A stretch of 64,000 nucleotides of DNA from Thermicanus aegyptius DSM 12793 (GTDB lineage: Bacteria; Bacillota; Bacilli; Thermicanales; Thermicanaceae), in NCBI RefSeq assembly GCF_000510645.1, contig NZ_KI783301.1:2237051-2301050 (forward strand). Direction: 5' to 3'. Made by a program: the position numbers and the translations under genes. How positions within the stretch are numbered: position 1 is the first letter of the stretch; each line of letters begins with the position of its first letter. Below the pieces are notes generated by a model, which searched no databases, was not told where the DNA came from, and saw only the letters and a program-made list of their open reading frames with translations. Below are positions 7,818-14,884 of this stretch, piece by piece.

Positions 7818-8332
7818 TCTTGATCGCCTCCCATCTTAAAATATTCCATCGCTTTTTCCATCGCCTTTTGCAGGCTTATAAAATTGTCCTGGGTTCCACC
7901 GGTATCTGGGTGCATTTGCTTAACAAGGGTTTTGTATCGTTCTTTGACTTCGGCAAGATCTTTCGGAATCTGATCAAATCCCAAAAACCGAAAAAACGAT
8001 GGTACCTCTGGTACTTCACTTACCGAAGGGAGATACAACATGCCGGCAACCCATGTCTGTAAATCGTAGATACCTCGTTCTACCATCCTTGCCAAATCTT
8101 CCAGTGATAAAACGACTTGAGCAAAAGCGTCCGAACCATAACGAAGTTCTATGCCATTTGATTTCGCTTTTTGAACCGAGTGTTCAAAGCGATAAAGCTG
8201 GCCCTTGTACTCAAACTGGACGAAGCAACCGAAGCGATCCCAGTTGAAATCGTAGGATTCCACCCCGAGACGATCCATTACCCGTTCCAGTTTTTGTTCA
8301 TAAAACCCCGGTTTTACGTATTGTTTCTTCAT
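7814..8332 (-). CDS. J-domain (DnaJ-like) protein with C-terminal J-domain
   Basis: The last 60 residues (PKDLAEVKERYKTLVKQMHP, then DTGG and an amphipathic helix) are a J-domain with the HPD motif that stimulates DnaK-type chaperones. The first 110 residues form an unrecognised domain (FNWDRFGCFVQFEYKGQLYR). In most DnaJ proteins the J-domain is N-terminal; here it is at the C-terminus, as in some plasmid and phage replication proteins that recruit host DnaK. AGGAG lies upstream of the ATG. Role in replication complex remodelling is inferred. Confidence 0.75.
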   Translation of the reverse strand: MKKQYVKPGFYEQKLERVMDRLGVESYDFNWDRFGCFVQFEYKGQLYRFEHSVQKAKSNGIELRYGSDAFAQVVLSLEDLARMVERGIYDLQTWVAGMLYLPSVSEVPEVPSFFRFLGFDQIPKDLAEVKERYKTLVKQMHPDTGGTQDNFISLQKAMEKAMEYFKMGGDQD

Positions 8333-8504
8333 TACAGGTACTCTCCTGTTCTTTTAAAAGTTCTTCTACAAACCGAGAGGCTTAATCATAAGTGTAGACT
8401 ATGCTTGAACTACGCTGATCCTCTCATTAAAATTCTTCTAAGGGTATTGGACTTTTTTATTTGTTGGCAATTGTCAAAATGTATAAATGGCCTGCACCCT
8501 CTTT

Positions 8505-8729
8505 TTACTCCCATTCCCCCGTAAAAAGGGAGTGGAGAACATAGATGGAAATAATCAATGTTATAATAATTAGCCAAATATTGTTAACCAACATCATCAA
8601 CACGATACCAGCGTATTTCGAAACAATTATTACTTTATCGGTTGTCCTCATGCTCATGAAAGCCTGAGAAACGAACAGTAAAATCGTAATGGCAGATATA
8701 GTTAAAGCAATGAAATACGCGTCTGGCAT
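8505..8729 (-). CDS. 74-residue membrane protein
   Basis: Two or three hydrophobic spans are visible (FIALTISAITILLFVSQAF, YAGIVLMMLVNNIWLIIITL) with a short acidic C-terminus. AAGGAGG precedes the ATG by eight bases. It lies 20 bp downstream of recD2, in the same direction. No family recognised. Confidence 0.6.
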   Translation of the reverse strand: MPDAYFIALTISAITILLFVSQAFMSMRTTDKVIIVSKYAGIVLMMLVNNIWLIIITLIISIYVLHSLFTGEWE

Positions 8730-8749
8730 TATTCATTCCTCCTTGAAAT

Positions 8750-10975
8750 TTAATTTATCTTGATTAAACCCTTTTCCGCTTCTTCTCCTCCGATCCCCTG
8801 AAGATGTTCTTTCAATTTTTCTACCAGACCTGTATTCCTCTTTACAATTTTGTTATTGCTTATCGCAATTTGAAGCGCTTTTCTTGTGCCGATTAACACA
8901 ACTTTTTCCTCGGCCCTTGTGATCCCCGTATAGATGATGTTCCTTGCCAACATGATGTAATGCGATGTAGATACGGGCATAATGACGATCTTCGCTTGCC
9001 CACCTTGAGACTTATGCACAGTGATGGAATAAGCAAGCGAAAGCTGTTCCATTTCATCACGGGTGTATTTTACTTGTTTGTCCTGAAATGTGCATTCCAC
9101 GACGATCTCTTCATTCCCGTCGTCATCTATGATGGTTTCGATACTTTTAATTGTACCTAAGTCCCCGTTCATTGGGCCTTTTTCGTAGTTGTTTTTCCTC
9201 TGGATCACCGTGTCCCCAACGCGGAAGATCGTCTGCCCATACCTTAATTCGTTTTTGGCTGGAGAAGGGGGATTCAAAATCTCTTGTAGAGCTTGATTTA
9301 ACTCCAATGTACCAATTACACCTTTTTTCATCGGGCTTAGAACTAAAATGTCTTCTTTCTTATACCCTTTCTGCACGAAACGAAGGACGCTTTTCAGGAT
9401 CGTCTCCTGTATCTTCTCCGGTTCCTCTCGTTCAATGAAGTAAAAATCATCTTTTGCCGGGTCGATAAGGATGGGTTTTCCCTTGTTGATTCGATGGGCG
9501 TTAACGATAATCGAACTATCCTGGGCCTGGCGGAAGATTTCGTCTAACCGGACGTGGGGAATACCCGCTTCGATTAAGTCATGCAGAACATTTCCGGGGT
9601 TTACACTGGGCAGTTGGTCTGCATCTCCCACGAGAAGCAGCTTTGTCCCCCGTTTAATCGCGTCGAGCAGCATGGCAAACAGTTCCAGATCCATCATCGA
9701 GACTTCATCTACAATGACGAGATCAAAGGGTAGCGGGTTCTTAAAGTCGAATTCCGGTTCTCCACCCGGCATGAGGTTGATCAAGCGATGGATCGTCAAA
9801 GCTGGAAGGGAGGTTACTTCCGACAGTTTCCGCGCTGCCCTACCGGTGGGAGCGGAAAGTCCGATTTTGGCGCCAGGATGAATTTTACGATACACTTCTA
9901 TGATTGCTTTTGTTACAGTTGTCTTTCCGGTTCCGGGGTTTCCGGTTAAAATCAAGACGTTGTTCCTGAACAGTTCCCGGATCGCCTGCTTCTGTTTTTC
10001 GGCAAGCACTTTCTTCTCTTTGATCTGATACTCTTTGATGTAGGTTTCCAAAGACAATGCTTCGCCATCCCGAACACCGGCTTTTAGCAAACTAACCAGT
10101 TTCAGGCTCACCCTCATCTCGTAATCGTAGAGTTTTTTGGGGTAAACCCTTTTCTCCTCGATTGCGATTCTTTTTTTCGCTTCCAGATAATGCAAGGCTA
10201 AGTTTAAATCTTTATCTCCGACTCGGTTTTCATGATCCGGGACATTGTGATTCAGAATCTGTAGCGTATCTCGGACAAGCTTTTCTTCTTCGATAAAGCA
10301 ATGTCCGTGATTGTAGATTTTCTCAAACAGAACAAATTCCATTCCGGCCATAACCCTGGCCATTGAATTCGGCAGAATCCCTATCTTTCGGGCAATCTCA
10401 TCCGCCTTGAGAAATCCAATCCCGGTTAGCCGGGTTAGAACGTAGGGATTCCGCTTGATTTCCGCTACAGTGTTTGACCCGTATTCCTTGTACGCTTTAA
10501 TGGCCAAATTAGCGGTGATGCCGAAGGGCAATAAAGCCATCATGATCTGTTGTAACTCATATGTCTGTCTGACGCTATCTACGATTTTTTGTGCTTTGAT
10601 TTTACCGATTCCCTTTATCCCCTGTATGGAGCTTTCCCCTTGCTCCATCATGATCTTGAGCGCATTTTCCCCCAAATGATCCACGATCTGTGCGGCTCTT
10701 TTAGGTCCACATCCTTTGACCACGGGAGAAGCCAGGTATGCGATGATCTGATCTTTTGTTTGCGGCATTGGCCTTTCATGCCATTCTACCTTAAATTGCC
10801 TGCCGTACTTTGGATGAGTAACCCATTCCCCGTGAATCGTGATTTCTTCCCCTTTATCAATCCCAATGATCGGTCCGGTAACGGTAAATTCTTCATCGGC
10901 CAGAAACCTCGCAATGAGAAAATCGTCGCTGCGAAAGATGACTTTCGTTATTGATCCGGTATAGCTTTCACTCAT
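8750..10975 (-). CDS. recD2: RecD2-type SF1B DNA helicase
   Basis: A 741-residue RecD2/TraA-family helicase. An N-terminal OB-like region (VTGPIIGIDKGEEITIHGEW) and HhH segments (VKGCGPKRAAQIV, IQGIKGIGKIKAQKIV, LTGIGFLKADEIA) precede the helicase core with Walker A GNPGTGKTT (344-352), Walker B LVIVDEVSMMD, and near the end ITVHKSQGGQ and YTGITRAEEKVVLIG. RecD2 moves 5'-3' and acts without RecBC. Its start overlaps the NusG-like gene by 8 bp (ATGAGTGA), implying translational coupling. In a mobile element it probably serves element replication or recombination; Bacillales also have a chromosomal copy. Confidence 0.9.
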   Translation of the reverse strand: MSESYTGSITKVIFRSDDFLIARFLADEEFTVTGPIIGIDKGEEITIHGEWVTHPKYGRQFKVEWHERPMPQTKDQIIAYLASPVVKGCGPKRAAQIVDHLGENALKIMMEQGESSIQGIKGIGKIKAQKIVDSVRQTYELQQIMMALLPFGITANLAIKAYKEYGSNTVAEIKRNPYVLTRLTGIGFLKADEIARKIGILPNSMARVMAGMEFVLFEKIYNHGHCFIEEEKLVRDTLQILNHNVPDHENRVGDKDLNLALHYLEAKKRIAIEEKRVYPKKLYDYEMRVSLKLVSLLKAGVRDGEALSLETYIKEYQIKEKKVLAEKQKQAIRELFRNNVLILTGNPGTGKTTVTKAIIEVYRKIHPGAKIGLSAPTGRAARKLSEVTSLPALTIHRLINLMPGGEPEFDFKNPLPFDLVIVDEVSMMDLELFAMLLDAIKRGTKLLLVGDADQLPSVNPGNVLHDLIEAGIPHVRLDEIFRQAQDSSIIVNAHRINKGKPILIDPAKDDFYFIEREEPEKIQETILKSVLRFVQKGYKKEDILVLSPMKKGVIGTLELNQALQEILNPPSPAKNELRYGQTIFRVGDTVIQRKNNYEKGPMNGDLGTIKSIETIIDDDGNEEIVVECTFQDKQVKYTRDEMEQLSLAYSITVHKSQGGQAKIVIMPVSTSHYIMLARNIIYTGITRAEEKVVLIGTRKALQIAISNNKIVKRNTGLVEKLKEHLQGIGGEEAEKGLIKIN

Positions 10976-11663
10976 TTAGCTGTATTTCTTCCCTTAATTT
11001 ATTGAGGATTATAGGCACAATGAAGTTTCCTTTTACCGATTTTTCATAGGGGGTATCGGGGAGAGTTTCTTTCACTTTAAGGAAAAGGGAAAATGGGATT
11101 AAGAATCGTTCTTTCTTGACTTTAATAAACGCCTTGCACTTTTCGATCTGGGTCTTGATAACCCCCACGGCTTCATCTTTCAGTTTCTTTAACTGATTGG
11201 CCGGAGTGTTATCCAGTTCGTCCATCTTGCGGATGTATTCTTCTTGTTTTTTGATGTTTTTCTCCATATTTGCTTTGTGAAGAAGTTCTCTTTGTTCATT
11301 AGCGATTTCTTCTTCTGTTTTCGCGCGATCTACTGTTACGTCAAGAGTTGATTCGAGGTCTATGTTTGTCAGATGATGGAATTCTTCTTCTGAGACACGG
11401 TTTTTAAGTATCTGGATTACCTTTGGAACGCTTTTGATTAAATGCCAAAGGTTATTGGGTAGTTTTATATCGTTGAGCTCAATAAGAATATATCCTTCCA
11501 ATTTCCCTCGATCCTTAAAGCTTGTTCCTTTTTGAGTGATAGTTTCGTAAGCGTGTATCGCTCTTACGGTTGTGTCACCGACTTTTTTCAACAATCTTGA
11601 CAGTGTATCTTTTACCTCAATTTCACTTCCTGTGTACACTTGCACCGCGAAAACAGAAGTCAT
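10968..11663 (-). CDS. NusG-like (NGN-domain) putative antiterminator with coiled-coil tail
   Basis: The first ~105 residues match the NusG N-terminal domain: FAVQVYTGSEIEVKDTL at the start, GKLEGYILIELND in the RNA-polymerase-contact region, and LWHLIKSVPKVIQIL before the end. No KOW domain follows; instead a Lys/Glu-rich predicted coiled coil (residues 115-190) and a basic tail occur. Specialised NusG paralogues (RfaH, LoaP, UpxY) act as operon-specific antiterminators. Here the gene has AAGGAGG before its ATG and is coupled to recD2. Function as a processivity factor for the element's long operon is inference. Confidence 0.65.
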   Translation of the reverse strand: MTSVFAVQVYTGSEIEVKDTLSRLLKKVGDTTVRAIHAYETITQKGTSFKDRGKLEGYILIELNDIKLPNNLWHLIKSVPKVIQILKNRVSEEEFHHLTNIDLESTLDVTVDRAKTEEEIANEQRELLHKANMEKNIKKQEEYIRKMDELDNTPANQLKKLKDEAVGVIKTQIEKCKAFIKVKKERFLIPFSLFLKVKETLPDTPYEKSVKGNFIVPIILNKLREEIQLNE

Positions 11664-11668
11664 TTTAT

Positions 11669-11962
11669 TTACCTCCTTGGCTTGGGCTTGGATTTTCTTT
11701 TCTCAACCATTACCCGTTCAGGACGGGGATCAGGACCTTCTAGTGTTACGATCAACTTGTCATTGTGCACGCGCATACCTTTGACTCGTTTATATCCAAA
11801 CCTTTGAAGCTCGTTTGCTAAGCTTCTTAGGGAAACCGCTACGTTTTCCGCACCAACCGTTACTCCTTCTGAAGGGTTCGGCAACGCAACGGATATCTCG
11901 AAATCTTCTTGAAGACTTTCAAGACTTTCAATGAAATTTTCTATGAGATTGATATTTTCCAT
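11669..11962 (-). CDS. 97-residue hypothetical protein with basic tail
   Basis: An acidic N-terminus (MENINLIENFIESLESLQED), a short beta-rich middle and a strongly basic end (KRKSKPKPRR). GAGGAGG lies six bases before the ATG. It lies five bp upstream of the NusG-like gene and is probably co-transcribed. Unrecognised; the basic tail suggests nucleic-acid binding, which is only a guess. Confidence 0.6.
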   Translation of the reverse strand: MENINLIENFIESLESLQEDFEISVALPNPSEGVTVGAENVAVSLRSLANELQRFGYKRVKGMRVHNDKLIVTLEGPDPRPERVMVEKRKSKPKPRR

Positions 11963-12016
11963 CTACATCCTCCTCTCTTGAAGAAAATCAAAAGAGACTG
12001 CAAAGACAAGGTTTGG

Positions 12017-12212
12017 TGCCATTGGTGGGATTCGAACCCACACTCGTTTCCTAAGCCTACCTGAGAGGATAACCCGCTTCCCTACTAAGCTTCTCCGAGA
12101 GGCTGTTCGGTGCTACACCCTTACTGGCTATTCACCGTTTCATGGTTACTGGAACCTCTGGTTGCGACGGAGATCCGTTTTCTCCCGCTCTTCCGTCTTG
12201 AGCTACAAAGGC
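12017..12212 (-). tRNA. Aberrant 196-nt tRNA-like gene, Arg(ACG)-like 5' half
   Basis: Both ends are tRNA-like. The 5' part gives acceptor GCCTTTG, D-arm GCTC-AAGACGGAA-GAGC with GG in the loop, and anticodon arm GGAGA-AAACGGA-TCTCC, whose loop resembles tRNA-Arg(ACG) but has A at position 33 instead of U. The 3' part gives T-arm GTGGG-TTCGAAT-CCCAC, acceptor CAATGGC (one U-U mismatch), discriminator A and an encoded CCA at 12014-12016. Between them 127 nt replace the normal 4-5-nt variable loop. That insert contains another anticodon-arm-like hairpin (loop CTCAGGT, Leu CAG) and a D-arm-like hairpin (GCTTAGTAGGGAAGC), so a fusion of two decayed tRNA genes is plausible. Confidence 0.55.
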
Positions 12213-12241
12213 ATTTTTAAACTGGCAAGTTAGCATATTGG

Positions 12242-12312
12242 CAAAGGCGGCAGGATTTGAACCCGCACCTACGGTTTTGGAGACCGCTGTTCTGCCGTTA
12301 AACTACGCCCTT
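12242..12312 (-). tRNA. tRNA-Trp (CCA)
   Basis: Cloverleaf AAGGGCG / GTTT...GAAC / GCGGT-CTCCAAA-ACCGT / GCGGG-TTCAAAT-CCTGC / CGCCTTT, discriminator G, and CCA encoded at 12239-12241. Anticodon CCA with U33 and A37. It sits four bases from the next tRNA and 26 bases from the aberrant tRNA-like gene. Confidence 0.9.
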
Positions 12313-12316
12313 ATGG

Positions 12317-12409
12317 TGCTGGCGGAGGGACTCGAACCCCCAACCGCGCGCTAATCTGGCGCATACGTGAGGTATAAGCTCACCGCTCTACCAATTGAGC
12401 TACACCAGC
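12317..12409 (-). tRNA. Class II tRNA with UAU anticodon (Ile AUA?)
   Basis: Acceptor GCTGGTG/CGCCAGC, discriminator A, encoded CCA at 12314-12316. D-arm GCTC-AATTGGTA-GAGC; anticodon arm GTGAG-CTTATAC-CTCAC with U33 and anticodon UAU; T-arm GGGGG-TTCGAGT-CCCTC. Between anticodon and T-arm lies a long variable arm with the stem-like GCGC...GCGC around CAGATTA. Long variable arms are normal for Leu, Ser and bacterial Tyr but not for Ile, and bacteria normally read AUA with a lysidine-modified CAU anticodon. Identity is therefore uncertain although the fold is clear. Confidence 0.8.
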
Positions 12410-12413
12410 ATGG

Positions 12414-12484
12414 TGACCCGTATGGGATTTGAACCACTGTTACCACCGTGAAATGGTGGTGTCTTAACCACTGACCAACGGGCC
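12414..12484 (-). tRNA. tRNA-Glu (UUC), slightly degenerate
   Basis: Closely resembles Bacillus tRNA-Glu: acceptor GGCCCGT/ACGGGTC, D-arm GTC...GAC, anticodon arm CCACC-ATTTCAC-GGTGG (UUC), discriminator A and encoded CCA at 12411-12413. The T-stem AGTGG/CCCAT has two mismatches compared with the canonical AGGGG/CCCCT, and the D-loop is one base shorter, so drift from the host gene is evident. Confidence 0.85.
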
Positions 12485-12507
12485 ATATTAAAGTAAGCTT
12501 ATGAACA

Positions 12508-12723
12508 TTACATCCAGACGAATTTTTCCTCGATGATTTCTCCTTGCTTATATCGGTATGTGATCATCTCATCCCGTGACGGGTGTACTACAACCCCCAT
12601 TGGTGTACGACGTACAAAACGCCATCCGTGCTTTTCAGCTTGCTCTTTCATGATCTTGTCCAATTCTCTTTCTACTTGATATGGTTCACAGGTTTTATAT
12701 GATTTTTTATAGACTAATTCCAT
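12508..12723 (-). CDS. 71-residue hypothetical protein
   Basis: Mixed charged protein with an amphipathic helix (YQVERELDKIMKEQAEKHGW) followed by beta-like FVRRTPMGVVVHPSRDEMIT and ITYRYKQGEIIEEKFVWM. A GGGGTG site precedes the ATG. It lies just upstream of the tRNA cluster and may be co-transcribed with it. No family recognised. Confidence 0.55.
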   Translation of the reverse strand: MELVYKKSYKTCEPYQVERELDKIMKEQAEKHGWRFVRRTPMGVVVHPSRDEMITYRYKQGEIIEEKFVWM

Positions 12724-12773
12724 CTAAACACCCCACTTTTTTTAAGCAGCATGTTTCTGATTGCCGCGGTCTT

Positions 12774-12989
12774 TTATTTATTGATGTATCGTTTTGCAAA
12801 TGCGTAGTTTGTACGCAAATTATTTAGTAAAGCCCTGATTCTCTTAAGTTTCAATATTTTTTCTATATCTTCTTCTGTAGGCCTTTCGCTGGTGATTACA
12901 ATCTCTTTTTTGATCTTGCGGACTTCGGCTTCTAAAGCGTTTATATCTTTCTTTAGTTTCATTACATATTCTTCCATAGTATTTTCCAT
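12774..12989 (-). CDS. 71-residue coiled-coil protein
   Basis: Almost wholly helical and charged (YVMKLKKDINALEAEVRKIK, EDIEKILKLKRIRALLNNL), with heptad-like leucine spacing. The ATG at 12989 has AAGGAGG eight bases upstream, so the longer in-frame ATG at 13088 is not used. Unrecognised small phage/ICE-type protein. Confidence 0.55.
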   Translation of the reverse strand: MENTMEEYVMKLKKDINALEAEVRKIKKEIVITSERPTEEDIEKILKLKRIRALLNNLRTNYAFAKRYINK

Positions 12990-13035
12990 CGGGCTCGCCT
13001 CCTTTTTAGAAGGATTTTTCGAATAAATGTTGAAG

Positions 13036-13188
13036 TTACTTATTACCCTCGACTTCTGATTTCTCCGTTTTGTTTGGTTTATAGTCAAGCATGATTCTTA
13101 TTGCTTTGATCATTCTTTCAAGGTCAGGCTCGTAAACAGCTTGGTAGGTAATTCCTGAAGGATGCTTTTTCGAAGGATGCTTTTTCAA
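13036..13188 (-). CDS. 50-residue hypothetical protein, TTG start
   Basis: TTG preceded by GGGGCAGGTGAG. The product reads KKHPSKKHPSGITYQAVYEP followed by DLERMIKAIRIMLD and a basic tail. It is a short helical protein of a type seen in mobile elements; function unknown. Its PSGITYQAVYEP motif is shared with the ORF immediately upstream. Confidence 0.45.
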   Translation of the reverse strand: MKKHPSKKHPSGITYQAVYEPDLERMIKAIRIMLDYKPNKTEKSEVEGNK

Positions 13189-13194
13189 TGATTC

Positions 13195-13269
13195 TCACCT
13201 GCCCCAAGTCGGGTTGTAGATAAATTGGTGGGTTATTCCACTTGGACGATAACTTTTAATGATGATCAT
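13195..13269 (-). CDS. 24-residue ORF related to its neighbour
   Basis: Starts ATG immediately after GAGAGGAG and reads MIIIKSYRPSGITHQFIYNP before stopping. The stretch PSGITHQFIYNP parallels PSGITYQAVYEP of the next gene, suggesting partial gene duplication with truncation. Its SD-to-ATG spacing is abnormally short, so translation is doubtful. Confidence 0.3.
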   Translation of the reverse strand: MIIIKSYRPSGITHQFIYNPTWGR

Positions 13270-13330
13270 CTCCTCTCAAGCAAAAAAGTATTAAGAGCGT
13301 AAATGAATCTTTATGTTGCTTTTGTAATCT

Positions 13331-13591
13331 TCAAATAGCTTTCTTTGATCCACTTTCTGACGATTTATTTCCTAGTTGATAAAGAAACGTTTCGTTTCTT
13401 TGATCTTCAAAAAAAAGAGTCCAGTCGATATTCAAAACAGACGCTATTCTTTTTGCTACTACTACACTTGGATCACGATCACCACTTTCGATCATCCCAT
13501 AATACTGACGACTTATTCTAGCATTAGCAGCCACTTGTTCTTGGGTCATATTCATAAGCTCCCTAATTCTAATTAACCATGGACGTTGCAC
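13331..13591 (-). CDS. Xre-family HTH regulator
   Basis: An 86-residue cro/C1-type protein: RIRELMNMTQEQVAANARIS then RQYYGMIESGDRDPSVVVAK forms the five-helix HTH_3 domain, followed by a 20-residue tail. The GTG start at 13591 has GGGGTG upstream. It is divergent to a second Xre gene across a 160-bp control region, the layout of a lysogeny or ICE-excision switch; this one is likely the Cro/Xis-side regulator because it heads the minus-strand element genes (inference). Confidence 0.8.
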   Translation of the reverse strand: MQRPWLIRIRELMNMTQEQVAANARISRQYYGMIESGDRDPSVVVAKRIASVLNIDWTLFFEDQRNETFLYQLGNKSSESGSKKAI

Positions 13592-13751
13592 ATAATCACC
13601 CCATTAACGAATCATTTTGTTTCTCATGACTACAGTTTAACGCAACATTATGTTTCTGTCAATACTAAATGCTACTTTTTGTTTCTTTTATTTTTTGCTA
13701 CATACAGTTGCATTATAATTAATACATACTCAGCAGAGGATGATGGTGCTT
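13592..13751. promoter_or_regulatory. Divergent control region of the element's switch
   Basis: Three direct repeats of TTNTGTTTCT start at about 13614, 13648 and 13676, spaced about 30 bases, and are candidate operators. A plus-strand -10 TATAAT lies at about 13714 with a T-rich, non-canonical -35. Such repeats between divergent Xre genes are typical repressor sites (ImmR-type); binding is not shown. Confidence 0.5.
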
Positions 13752-14078
13752 ATGTTTCAAAAAAGGTTAAAAGCTTTAAGGACCAAAAAAAAATTAACTC
13801 ATCAGGATATGGCTGATTTCCTTGGAATTAGTCGTCAAGCATACGGTCTTTATGAAAATGGAAAAAGGGAACCGGATTTCCATACATTACAAAAGCTAGC
13901 CGATTTCTTTAATGTCAGTACAGATTACCTTTTAGGGAGGACAGACGAACCAAACAATGAAACCCTCGCTGCCCATCGTACAGATGACCTAATGGCTGAT
14001 CTCCCCCCAGAGGCGCGTAAGTCCTTGGAGGAGTTTATCGAAAGCATGAAGAAGTTATATGGCGGGAAAAAGGAATAA
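13752..14078 (+). CDS. Xre-family repressor, ImmR-like
   Basis: N-terminal HTH_3: FQKRLKALRTKKKLTHQDMA, DFLGISRQAYGLYENGKREP, LQKLADFFNVSTDYLLGRTD. A C-terminal helical dimerisation or cleavage region follows (LPPEARKSLEEFIESMKKLY). The ATG at 13752 is chosen because Xre proteins of this type begin MF..RLK; two in-frame ATGs lie upstream at 13740 and 13743. The downstream ImmA-type protease suggests ImmR/ImmA control as in ICEBs1, where ImmA cleaves ImmR to de-repress the element. Confidence 0.8.
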   Translation: MFQKRLKALRTKKKLTHQDMADFLGISRQAYGLYENGKREPDFHTLQKLADFFNVSTDYLLGRTDEPNNETLAAHRTDDLMADLPPEARKSLEEFIESMKKLYGGKKE

Positions 14079-14128
14079 AGCCAGTTCAAATGACACTCAT
14101 GATGTCGTAAATACAAGAAAATCCTCAA

Positions 14129-14314
14129 ATGAGCCGAGCATTGCGTGATGGACAAGAAGAAATAAAGGCTCAACTGAATGCTCTTTCTGTGGATGTTCAT
14201 GTACTTACCAGCAAAGTCGCTTCACCGGAAATGAAAAACTGGATCGACAGAATCAAAAGACAGAATCGAAATATGGAATCTTTAGCCATTCGATTTATTA
14301 AAACGATGAATTAA
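14129..14314 (+). CDS. 61-residue helical ORF between repressor and ImmA
   Basis: Reads MSRALRDGQEEIKAQLNALS and VDVHVLTSKVASPEMKNW, a coiled-coil-like pattern. No clear SD precedes the ATG, and the frame is closed just upstream, so it may be a fragment of a longer decayed gene. No family recognised. Confidence 0.4.
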   Translation: MSRALRDGQEEIKAQLNALSVDVHVLTSKVASPEMKNWIDRIKRQNRNMESLAIRFIKTMN

Positions 14315-14425
14315 AACGATAAGATAGATATGTTCTCTTTTTCATTCCAAAAAAATAAGAACATATATTCACGGCTAATACTGCTTTATATATAATATAT
14401 ATAAATAGAAAGGGGTGCTGTTCCA

Positions 14426-14884
14426 TTGCCTTTTCCTTTACTTCAATTAGCCGATAAAATGGGAATAAAGGTACACTATCACGATTTTTCTCCTCCTTTG
14501 GAGGGGGTTTATTGGTCCCATCCAGATTATCCGCCGATCATTGGGCTTTCTCGTTCCCTTCTTAGTGACCGTGCTCGTTATCGTTGTGTACTGGCCGAAG
14601 AGATTGGTCATCACTTTACTACACCTATTTTTGCTACCCTCCCCAAAGCATACTTTCACTATCGTGATCGACTTGAAATTAGCCGAGCCGAATATCGTGC
14701 CTTGAAGTGGGCGGCGAATTATCTGATACCTTTGGACAAGCTCTGTGAAGCTCAAAAAAATGGGATTGTTGATCTGTGGGATTTAGCGGAGCATTTCGAT
14801 GTTACGGAGGAAATGATGAGGTTTCGGATGAATTTGGCAGATGTGCGGGGGAGATTGAAGCTCATGGAGAAAATGTCGGTGTGA
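14426..14884 (+). CDS. immA: ImmA/IrrE-family metallopeptidase
   Basis: 152 residues with the zinc motif AEEIGHHFT (HExxH-type: E-E-I-G-H-H) and upstream IIGLSRSLLSDRARYRCVL, the hallmark of ImmA/IrrE peptidases (old DUF955). TTG start with AAAGGGGTG upstream. In ICEBs1 and related phages ImmA cleaves the ImmR repressor after RecA or quorum-type signals. Location downstream of an Xre repressor on the same strand supports this. The symbol is by analogy. Confidence 0.8.
   Translation: MPFPLLQLADKMGIKVHYHDFSPPLEGVYWSHPDYPPIIGLSRSLLSDRARYRCVLAEEIGHHFTTPIFATLPKAYFHYRDRLEISRAEYRALKWAANYLIPLDKLCEAQKNGIVDLWDLAEHFDVTEEMMRFRMNLADVRGRLKLMEKMSV

Noticed and set aside
12017..12212. tmRNA or group I intron-containing tRNA
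   Set aside because: No tag-peptide-like ORF or tmRNA ends, and at 127 nt the insert is too short and lacks group I core elements. It also lies in the variable region, not the anticodon loop.
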